Source: Caryophanales bacterium
GTDB taxonomy: Bacteria > Bacillota_I > Bacilli_A > RF39 > UBA660
Assembly (NCBI GenBank): GCA_016291995.1
Contig: JAEEZV010000060.1
Coordinates: 1-5,553, forward strand
Length of the DNA stretch: 5,553 nucleotides
Reading direction: 5' to 3'
Below the pieces are notes generated by a model that had not been told where the DNA came from, made no database searches, and saw nothing but the letters and a program-made list of their open reading frames with translations. A program made the position numbers and the translations under genes. Of this stretch, positions 1 through 4,624 are shown in pieces. Positions within the stretch are counted from its first letter, which is position 1. Each line of letters starts with the position of its first letter.

Positions 1-336
1 AAAAACTTAAAAGCAATTACTAATAATGAAGATATAAATAAAGCGTATTCAATATTAAAAAAACAAAATAAATATTTTTCATTACCAAAAACATATAATA
101 ATATGGGAACAAGATATCGAAATGTTATTGTTGAATTAAATGACGTTCCTAATAAAGCAAGTGATAACTCAATATCATTTAGTGGATATACTGGTCCAAT
201 GTTTACAATTGATTTTGATAATAAAATAATAGTAGTCATTATGTGTAATATAATACATAATAGTAAACTAAATAGAGAAGAAAGAAAAGCATTAACTTTT
301 GAAATAATGAATAAAATATTTAATAATTTATTGTAA
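1..336 (+). CDS. C-terminal fragment of a beta-lactamase/PBP-like serine hydrolase (5' end outside the window)
   Basis: The reading frame is open from base 1 and ends at TAA 334-336, leaving 111 codons of a longer protein. An internal ATG at 103 is unlikely to be the true start because the frame continues upstream with no ribosome site there. The fragment contains GYTGPMFTID (residues 61-70), a hydrophobic strand IIVVIMCNIIH (75-85), then a charged C-terminal helix. This order matches the end of class C beta-lactamase/penicillin-binding-protein-like hydrolases, where GHTGFTG and a Leu/Val-rich strand ending in N-x-x-H precede the last helix. The family's [K/H]-[T/S]-G motif aligns with Phe-Ser-Gly here, so activity is uncertain. 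The catalytic Ser-x-x-Lys would lie upstream. The family assignment is by motif recall and is fairly secure; the substrate is unknown. Confidence 0.68.
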   Translation, partial: KNLKAITNNEDINKAYSILKKQNKYFSLPKTYNNMGTRYRNVIVELNDVPNKASDNSISFSGYTGPMFTIDFDNKIIVVIMCNIIHNSKLNREERKALTFEIMNKIFNNLL

Positions 337-362
337 AAACTATCTTAATAGATAGTTTTTTT
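335..362 (+). terminator. Rho-independent terminator of the serine hydrolase gene
   Basis: A perfect 11-bp inverted repeat (335-345 with 350-360) encloses a TAAT loop. The T-run formed by the right arm continues to 362. The left arm begins inside the stop codon of the upstream gene. The right end also has an A-rich left arm, so weak action on the minus strand is possible. Confidence 0.85.
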
Positions 363-376
363 ATTTACTTAAAGTT

Positions 377-511
377 GTATGCATAAACCAATGTTACTGC
401 ATGAAGACTACGATCATAAAGAATAAAGGAAGAAAGCGTAGATAATAATAAAGGTAAAAAAACTGTCTAGAGAAAAACATTAGTGTAAACAATTTGATTC
501 ATTGTGCATAC
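377..511 (+). other. Gene-free stretch with a long-range inverted repeat; possible structured RNA
   Basis: No convincing coding region occurs between 363 and 580. The longest ATG frame noticed is 15 codons (379-426) and lacks a good ribosome site. The stretch can fold: GTATGCA 377-383 pairs with TGCATAC 505-511, and after a 5-nt bulge CAATG 389-393 pairs with CATTG 500-504. Inside, CTACG 408-412 pairs with CGTAG 437-441. Twelve base pairs closing a domain of about 135 nt, followed by hairpins at 523-540 and 553-573 and a T-tract, would suit a small RNA of roughly 200 nt ending near 580. I see no recognisable riboswitch, SRP RNA, RNase P or tmRNA core. No clear promoter precedes it. It could be a chance repeat in AT-rich DNA. 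Confidence 0.25.
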
Positions 512-513
512 TA

Positions 514-519
514 TATAAT
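514..519 (+). promoter_or_regulatory. Orphan TATAAT box
   Basis: This is a perfect -10 hexamer, but the nearest -35-like match (TTGATT, 494-499) is only 14 bp away, which is too short for a normal sigma-A promoter. If active, it would yield an RNA of about 55 nt ending at the 553-580 terminator, or spoIIGA mRNA by readthrough. In DNA this AT-rich a chance match is quite possible. Confidence 0.2.
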
Positions 520-522
520 AGT

Positions 523-540
523 CGTAAGTTAATACTTACG
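523..540. repeat. Small perfect hairpin upstream of the spoIIGA terminator
   Basis: CGTAAGT (523-529) and ACTTACG (534-540) form a perfect 7-bp stem around a TAAT loop. Only TTTATATA follows, so it is a poor terminator by itself. It may be part of a tandem hairpin tail with 553-573. Confidence 0.45.
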
Positions 541-552
541 TTTATATAGATT

Positions 553-580
553 GAGTTAACATTTTGTTAACTCTTTTTTT
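553..580 (+). terminator. Strong Rho-independent terminator upstream of spoIIGA
   Basis: GAGTTAAC (553-560) and GTTAACTC (566-573) form an 8-bp stem with a 5-nt loop, followed by seven T (574-580). The serine hydrolase gene already has its own terminator at 335-362. This one therefore either stops an RNA made from the 363-552 interval or insulates or attenuates the spoIIGA operon. Its T-tract runs into the TTGACA box at 579-584. Confidence 0.8.
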
Positions 581-611
581 GACATAATTATTAAATTAAG
601 AAAGATATAAT
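579..611 (+). promoter_or_regulatory. Candidate spoIIGA-sigE promoter, long-spacer type
   Basis: A perfect TTGACA (579-584) and a perfect TATAAT (606-611) are separated by 21 bp instead of about 17. The B. subtilis spoIIG promoter is known for the same oddity: a 22-bp spacer, sigma-A dependent and activated by phosphorylated Spo0A bound across the -35. TTTGACA (578-584) matches the reverse-orientation 0A box TTCGACA at 6 of 7 bases and overlaps the -35. Transcription would start near 618, leaving a leader of about 10 nt. The boxes are seen directly; the Spo0A control is inference. Confidence 0.55.
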
Positions 612-615
612 ATCT

Positions 616-622
616 AAGGTGG
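616..622 (+). promoter_or_regulatory. Shine-Dalgarno site of spoIIGA, decides the start
   Basis: AAGGTGG lies 5 nt before ATG 628. An in-frame GTG at 619 falls inside this site and so cannot be its start. This supports 628 as the true start. Confidence 0.8.
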
Positions 623-627
623 ATATT

Positions 628-1374
628 ATGGTATATATAGACTTATTGGTGATACAAAATCTATTTATGAACTATGTTGTTTTAATAGGGACGAGTATTG
701 TTTTAAATAGAATAACGAAATTAAAAAAAGTATTTCTTTCCTCGGTAGTAGGAACAATATCTTTAATATTCTTGTTTTTTGATATTGGTAAATTATTGGT
801 ATTTATAATAACAATATTATTTTCTTTTTTGATGTCACTAATAAGTTTTTCTTATCATAGTTTGATATATACCGTGAAGAATATCATATATATGTATTTT
901 ATGAGTATGTTTTTGGCGGGAGCAATATATTTAGTGAATGTAAATATATTACCTCAAATAGATAATTATTTATTAAATGTTATAATTCTTATGACTATTA
1001 CAATAATAATTACAATATTTTATATTAAGAGTATGAAAAATATTAAAAATAATAATTCTAATTATTATGTCGTAGACATATATTTTAAAGACAAGCCTAA
1101 AATAACTATGGAAGCTTTTTTAGATACTGGTAACAAATTAATAGATCCATATACGACTAAACCAATAATTTTGATATCTAAAAAGAAAATTAATATAAAT
1201 AATCAAAAGAAAGTTTTGGTACCATATAATACTATCGATAATAATGGATTATTGGAATGTATTTATGCAGAGAAGATATATATTCATAAGGTCGGTTATA
1301 GAAATAAAATACCAATAGGCCTTGTAGATAATATAAATATGGATTGTATACTTAATCAAAAATTATTAAATTAG
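628..1374 (+). CDS. spoIIGA: Sigma-E processing aspartic peptidase SpoIIGA (compact form)
   Basis: SpoIIGA is the membrane-embedded aspartic protease that removes the pro-sequence of pro-sigma-E at the sporulation septum, switching on mother-cell transcription when signalled by SpoIIR. The 248-residue protein shows five hydrophobic segments (about residues 4-27, 35-52, 55-75, 85-105 and 113-132). A soluble domain follows with the active-site signature LDTGN, Asp166 being the catalytic residue. The N-terminus, beginning with MVYIDLL, resembles that of known SpoIIGA proteins. The start at 628 is chosen over GTG 619 because AAGGTGG sits 5 nt upstream of it. It is about 60 residues shorter than B. 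subtilis SpoIIGA (309). sigE follows after 12 nt in the same operon, the canonical arrangement, which makes the identification very secure. Confidence 0.93.
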   Translation: MVYIDLLVIQNLFMNYVVLIGTSIVLNRITKLKKVFLSSVVGTISLIFLFFDIGKLLVFIITILFSFLMSLISFSYHSLIYTVKNIIYMYFMSMFLAGAIYLVNVNILPQIDNYLLNVIILMTITIIITIFYIKSMKNIKNNNSNYYVVDIYFKDKPKITMEAFLDTGNKLIDPYTTKPIILISKKKININNQKKVLVPYNTIDNNGLLECIYAEKIYIHKVGYRNKIPIGLVDNINMDCILNQKLLN

Positions 1375-1386
1375 AAAGGAAATAAT

Positions 1387-2070
1387 ATGATAAGAAAACT
1401 TTTATTAAAAATACTTAGAAAGTATGAAGATATTTTATTCGTAGGTAGTACAGATATTTTACCAGAGCCATTAGATAAAGATGAAGAAACTAAATATGTA
1501 TTAATGTCTATGGACAATGATCCATGCGCAAGGAATATATTGATAGAACATAATCTTAGATTGGTAGTATTTTTAGCAAAAAAATATGATAATACCGGTA
1601 CTGATTTAGAAGACTTGGTATCAATAGGGACAATAGGGCTTATTAAGGCAGTTAATACATATAGATTGGATAAAAATATTAAATTAGCAACATATGCATC
1701 TAGATGTATTGATAATGAAATATTAATGTATTTAAGAAAAACAAAAAGGAAAAAAGGAGAAGTAAGTTTTGAAGATAGTTTAAGTTATGATGCGGATGGC
1801 AATGAACTACATTTAGAAGATGTTCTTGGAACAGATAAGGATATTGTTACAAAAGAGTTAGATGACGAGTTAGATAAGAATTTGGTGTTAAATGAATTAA
1901 AAAAATTAAGTCCTAGAGATAAAGAAATCATAGAACTTAGATATGGTATAAATAGAAATAAAGAAATGACTCAAAAGGATGTGGCAGATATGTTAGGAAT
2001 TAGTCAGTCATATATTTCAAGAATAGAGAAAAAGGTTATCGGTAGATTGAAAAACGTTATTAAAAATTAA
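1387..2070 (+). CDS. sigE: RNA polymerase sporulation sigma factor sigma-E (pro-form)
   Basis: This is the mother-cell sigma factor of early sporulation, made as an inactive membrane-associated precursor and cleaved by SpoIIGA. The 227-residue protein has a basic, leucine-rich pro-sequence. Region 2 spans about 54-122, including GTIGLIKAV (81-89) and ATYASRCIDNEILMYLR (101-117). Region 4 spans about 172-224, with the helix-turn-helix TQKDVADMLGISQSYISR (195-212). By recalled alignment, FVGSTDILP (18-26) corresponds to the mature N-terminus YIGGSEALP of B. subtilis sigma-E. This predicts cleavage after Leu17 and a pro-sequence of about 17 residues instead of 27. A GAAAGGA site lies 6 nt before the ATG. 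A terminator follows immediately, so no sigG is joined to this operon. SigK is the main alternative; the adjacent spoIIGA favours SigE. Confidence 0.93.
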   Translation: MIRKLLLKILRKYEDILFVGSTDILPEPLDKDEETKYVLMSMDNDPCARNILIEHNLRLVVFLAKKYDNTGTDLEDLVSIGTIGLIKAVNTYRLDKNIKLATYASRCIDNEILMYLRKTKRKKGEVSFEDSLSYDADGNELHLEDVLGTDKDIVTKELDDELDKNLVLNELKKLSPRDKEIIELRYGINRNKEMTQKDVADMLGISQSYISRIEKKVIGRLKNVIKN

Positions 2071-2100
2071 AAACCGTAGATATTCTACGGTTTAATTTTA
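2071..2100. terminator. Bidirectional terminator between sigE and the DUF192 gene
   Basis: AAACCGTAGA (2071-2080) and TCTACGGTTT (2084-2093) form a perfect 10-bp stem with a TAT loop. It begins directly after the sigE stop codon. AATTTTAATTTT follows on the plus strand and TTAATTTTTAA on the minus strand, so it can serve both convergent genes. The last two codons and stop of the minus-strand gene are encoded within the right arm. Confidence 0.85.
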
Positions 2101-2402
2101 ATTTTATCTCCAATATTTACTTTGAAGTATCCGACAGGTAATTCAATAGTTTTATATATATGTTTCTTTGGAAAAATTATTTTGTTTTTGCCAAGATTTT
2201 CATAAAATGAGATAATATTATTATCTTTATCACACATGATAACATCAATATTTTTTTTCATAAAAAAGGTATGAATACTATTGCAACGTTCAAAAAGAAG
2301 TGCGTGATTTATATCACTTGCAAACATAAAACCTTTAAGCCTTGATAAAAACGTTTTACACTCAACAATAGTAATTTCTTTATTTTTATATACTAACTTC
2401 AA
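2085..2402 (-). CDS. DUF192 family protein
   Basis: A 105-residue protein of the DUF192 family, small beta-rich proteins of unknown function. Visible family features, numbered from the chosen start, are RLKGFMF (21-27, the usual GLM[F/Y] site), ALLFE (34-38), HTFFMKKNIDVIMCDKDNNI (44-63, matching the family's WMKNT-x-PLDIIFLD block), IELPVGYF (86-93) and NIGDKIKI (96-103). The frame extends upstream to a TTG at 2429 with no ribosome site. The TTG at 2402 has GGGTGA 5 nt upstream (2408-2413) and gives the usual family N-terminus, so I chose it. It lacks a signal peptide, unlike many Gram-negative members, so it is probably cytoplasmic. It is convergent with sigE and divergent from the DUF4015 gene. 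No clear promoter of its own was found. Confidence 0.82.
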   Translation of the reverse strand: MKLVYKNKEITIVECKTFLSRLKGFMFASDINHALLFERCNSIHTFFMKKNIDVIMCDKDNNIISFYENLGKNKIIFPKKHIYKTIELPVGYFKVNIGDKIKIKP

Positions 2403-2407
2403 AGTTA

Positions 2408-2413
2408 TCACCC
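2408..2413 (-). promoter_or_regulatory. Shine-Dalgarno site of the DUF192 gene, decides the TTG start
   Basis: On the minus strand GGGTGA is followed by 5 nt and then TTG at 2402-2400. The more upstream TTG at 2429 has only AT-rich sequence before it. Confidence 0.6.
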
Positions 2414-2484
2414 ATATAAATTTTATCAAACATTTATTTTAAAGTCCATATTAATATTTATTTGTAGTAAAAAAAACACATATA

Positions 2485-2505
2485 TGTTATAATCAATATA
2501 GGTGA
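2485..2505 (+). promoter_or_regulatory. Extended -10 promoter and Shine-Dalgarno site of the DUF4015-yutD operon
   Basis: TGTTATAAT (2485-2493) is a perfect extended -10 element (TG-N-TATAAT). The -35 region is poor: TTGTAG at 2462-2467 has a 20-bp spacer. That is typical of extended -10 promoters. AGGTGA (2500-2505) follows after 6 nt and lies 6 nt before ATG 2512. The predicted start near 2500 leaves a leader of only about 12 nt, with the ribosome site at its 5' end. Confidence 0.6.
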
Positions 2506-2511
2506 CAATTT

Positions 2512-4245
2512 ATGAAAAGGGTTAAAAAGAAAAAAATAAAAGTAGGAAGAATTTTTGTTGCTTTATTGGTATTAGGTTTAATAGGCTTTGGAGGCTATAA
2601 AGCATTTAATTTATTTAGAGAAAAACTTATTTTAAATGAATACTATGTGGCTTCTGATGTAAGCAAAGTAAAACTATATACTTATGACGCTGAAAACGAC
2701 AAAATGGTGGAAGCAGATAAGACCATATTTCGTGGTAATGTGGTAAAAAGTTATGACAAGACAAAGACATTTGGAGAAGATAATTATTTAGAACTTGTTA
2801 ATGATGAAGAAAATAATAAAAAGAAGAAAAAAGATAAAGATGAAGTAGTATATTACATTAACAAAGAAAATATTACTGATAATAAAGAAGACGTAATAAA
2901 AGAAAAAACAAAATTTGTTAGGACTTCTGTTACAGTATATAAAAATGAAACTGATTCAAAAATTTCTTCATTTATCAAAAAAGGTAACGAGTTAGAAGTC
3001 GTAGGCTATGATAAGTATGATGAAGAAGGAATTGTCAATATGTATAAAATCAAAAAAGGCGAAACAGAAGGCTGGGTATATGGAAAATATTTAGTTGATA
3101 ATGAAGAAGATGCTAAAGCTAATTACAACGAAGATGGCGTATATGACAAACATAAAGATAGAAAATATTATTTTGAATTATATGGCGGAAAAGCCTCAAC
3201 ATTGGATTATTATCCTTTTGAAAGAGTGGAGTTTAAAGACAATCCAATATTGAAAGAAGCTAAAGCAATGTATTTAAATGGCGGAGCTAATGTCATTGGA
3301 CAAGTTGATAGTTACATAAGTATTGCTAAAGAATCAGGGGTAAATGCTATGGTGGTAGATATAAAAGATGGAGCATTGTCATACCCTGTAGAAATTGCGA
3401 AAGATTATTCAATGACGGCATACAATTCGGCCATTAACAGCTTTGAAACATATAAATCAGCAATTGATAAAATAAAAGCGGCTGGAATATATGTAATCGG
3501 TAGAATTGTTGTATTTAATGATACACATTACGGTAAAGATCATCCGGAAGATTGTATATCATCTAATGTTTCATCACAAACATGGCCTTCTGCGTACAGT
3601 AGAGGTGCTTGGGAATATAATGTAGAACTTGCTAAAGCGGCTGTTCACGATATGGGATTTAACGAAATACAATTTGATTATGTTAGATTTCCAGAATCTG
3701 CTTATAATATGTCTAAAAGTCGTAATACTAACTTTAGAAATTCTTATGACGAAGAAAAAGCTGAAGCAATTCAAAACTTCTTATTTTATGCATTGGATCA
3801 ATTACATAAAGAAGAAGTATATTTATCTGTCGATGTTTTTGGTGAGTGTTCAAGTGAATATGTAACATCATATGGACAGTATTGGCCAGCAATTTCAAAT
3901 ATAGTGGATGCAATTAGTTCAATGCCATATACGGATCATTTTGGCAATGAAAGAGATACTTGGTCAAATCCATATCCAACAGTTAACAACTGGGCTAAGG
4001 GGGCTGCTGCAAGACAAACAGAAATACCGACGCCAGCAATTGCAAGGACATGGATTACAGCATATGATACTCCATGGTGGAATCCAACCGTTGTCTATAA
4101 TGCAACTAAAATTAGTGATCAGGTACAAGCGTTGTATGATGCGGGCCTTAATGGGGGATTTATTACATGGCATGCCGGATCAAATTTAAATAAATATAAT
4201 CAAATAAAATCTGCTTTTTCAAAGGAATATAAGAAGAGTGCATAG
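2512..4245 (+). CDS. Membrane-anchored SH3-like/DUF4015 putative glycoside hydrolase
   Basis: This 577-residue surface protein has a very basic N-terminus (MKRVKKKKIK) and one membrane segment (about 13-30) without an obvious cleavage site, so it is probably a type II anchor with the bulk outside. A linker around residues 98-118 is rich in Lys, Asp and Glu. An SH3-like bacterial domain (about 133-195, ending GWVYGKYL) is typical of cell-wall binding. The DUF4015 putative glycosyl hydrolase domain, expected to be a TIM barrel, covers about 250-570. Its hallmarks are VVDIKDG (281-287), EIQFDYVRFP (385-394) and SVDVFGE (439-445). Asp283, Asp389, Asp441 and Glu445 are candidate active-site acids by position on predicted strand ends. 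The substrate is unknown; a cell-wall or surface polysaccharide is likely. yutD follows after 10 nt. Confidence 0.85.
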   Translation: MKRVKKKKIKVGRIFVALLVLGLIGFGGYKAFNLFREKLILNEYYVASDVSKVKLYTYDAENDKMVEADKTIFRGNVVKSYDKTKTFGEDNYLELVNDEENNKKKKKDKDEVVYYINKENITDNKEDVIKEKTKFVRTSVTVYKNETDSKISSFIKKGNELEVVGYDKYDEEGIVNMYKIKKGETEGWVYGKYLVDNEEDAKANYNEDGVYDKHKDRKYYFELYGGKASTLDYYPFERVEFKDNPILKEAKAMYLNGGANVIGQVDSYISIAKESGVNAMVVDIKDGALSYPVEIAKDYSMTAYNSAINSFETYKSAIDKIKAAGIYVIGRIVVFNDTHYGKDHPEDCISSNVSSQTWPSAYSRGAWEYNVELAKAAVHDMGFNEIQFDYVRFPESAYNMSKSRNTNFRNSYDEEKAEAIQNFLFYALDQLHKEEVYLSVDVFGECSSEYVTSYGQYWPAISNIVDAISSMPYTDHFGNERDTWSNPYPTVNNWAKGAAARQTEIPTPAIARTWITAYDTPWWNPTVVYNATKISDQVQALYDAGLNGGFITWHAGSNLNKYNQIKSAFSKEYKKSA

Positions 4246-4251
4246 AGGTGA
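4246..4251 (+). promoter_or_regulatory. Shine-Dalgarno site of the yutD-like gene, decides the start
   Basis: AGGTGA begins immediately after the stop codon of the DUF4015 gene and lies 4 nt before ATG 4256. An in-frame GTG at 4238, inside the upstream gene, has no properly spaced site. Confidence 0.7.
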
Positions 4252-4255
4252 GATA

Positions 4256-4531
4256 ATGGAAATAGAAGTTGAAAACAGAAAATATGAATTAATAACTAAT
4301 TATAAAGATGGATTTGATAGAGAAGAATTTATAAATAAATATACGGATTATTTTTATGATTATGATTATATCGTTGGTGATATTGCATACGGAAAACTTC
4401 GATTAAAAGGTTTTTATGATGAAAAGAACAAAAAAGTTAATAAAATAAACAATTTTAAAAATCTTAAAACGTATTTAAAAAATAACTGTGCAAACGATTG
4501 TAAATATTTCGTGTTAAAACAAGTAAAATAG
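4256..4531 (+). CDS. yutD: YutD family (DUF1027) protein
   Basis: This 91-residue cytoplasmic protein belongs to the YutD-like family found throughout Bacilli, whose molecular role is not established. The conserved core YDYIVGD (36-42) followed by Y45 and KLRLKGFY (47-54) is unmistakable. The C-terminal NCANDCKYFVLKQV (77-90), with Cys78 and Cys82, matches the family's conserved C-x(2-3)-C-x-[Y/F]-F-V-L end. I chose ATG 4256 over GTG 4238 because AGGTGA is correctly spaced. The 10-nt gap to the upstream DUF4015 stop implies co-transcription and probably translational coupling. A strong terminator begins six bases after the stop. It is slightly shorter than typical members. Symbol given by family resemblance only. 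Confidence 0.85.
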   Translation: MEIEVENRKYELITNYKDGFDREEFINKYTDYFYDYDYIVGDIAYGKLRLKGFYDEKNKKVNKINNFKNLKTYLKNNCANDCKYFVLKQVK

Positions 4532-4536
4532 TGTTG

Positions 4537-4577
4537 AAAAAATGACAAATAATGCAAATTAATATTGTCATTTTTTT
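4537..4577 (+). terminator. Rho-independent terminator after yutD
   Basis: A perfect 12-bp outer stem (4537-4548 with 4565-4576) surrounds a second 4-bp stem (TAAT 4550-4553 with ATTA 4558-4561) closed by a GCAA loop of the GNRA type. Seven T occupy 4571-4577. The A-rich left and T-rich right arms could also act on the minus strand. The T-tract overlaps the next promoter's -35 box. Confidence 0.88.
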
Positions 4578-4604
4578 GATTATATGATAATATTAGTTTA
4601 TAAA
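4576..4604 (+). promoter_or_regulatory. Sigma-A-type promoter of the SipW-signal protein operon
   Basis: TTGATT (4576-4581) and TATAAA (4599-4604) are separated by 17 bp, the ideal sigma-A spacing. The predicted start near 4611 coincides with the AAGGAGG ribosome site. An alternative extended -10 (TGATAATAT, 4585-4593) exists but has no matched -35. Confidence 0.55.
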
Positions 4605-4610
4605 GTAGAT

Positions 4611-4617
4611 AAGGAGG
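4611..4617 (+). promoter_or_regulatory. Perfect Shine-Dalgarno site for the TTG start at 4625
   Basis: AAGGAGG lies 7 nt before TTG 4625. The strong site supports efficient use of the non-ATG start, and no nearby ATG in the frame would preserve the signal peptide. Confidence 0.8.
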
Positions 4618-4624
4618 AATAGTC

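Noticed and set aside
379..426. Short frame MHKPMLLHEDYDHKE as a possible leader peptide
   Set aside because: It is only 15 codons, with no Shine-Dalgarno site and no run of a single amino acid typical of attenuation leaders.
520..527. Second 0A-like box (AGTCGTAA) about 95 bp upstream of the predicted spoIIGA start
   Set aside because: The match to TGTCGAA is imperfect and the bases belong to the 523-540 hairpin; evidence is too weak to call.
363..552. 6S RNA, SRP RNA, RNase P, tmRNA or a known riboswitch
   Set aside because: None of their conserved cores is recognisable, and the pairing pattern is not a 6S-type rod whose 3' end pairs with the 5' end.
619..627. GTG 619 as the spoIIGA start
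   Set aside because: It lies within the AAGGTGG ribosome site that correctly serves ATG 628.
2403..2429. TTG 2429 as the DUF192 start, adding nine hydrophobic residues
   Set aside because: There is no ribosome site upstream, whereas GGGTGA precedes TTG 2402 at good spacing; nine residues would not form a signal peptide.
2452..2486. Sigma-E-type promoter (TAATATT ... CATATATG) for the DUF4015 operon
   Set aside because: The 20-bp gap is too long for sigma-E promoters (about 13-15 bp) and the extended -10 at 2485-2493 explains the region better.
3574..4189. Several open frames of 66-93 codons on both strands inside the DUF4015 gene
   Set aside because: They overlap a well-supported domain-coding region, lack ribosome sites, and encode no recognisable motif.
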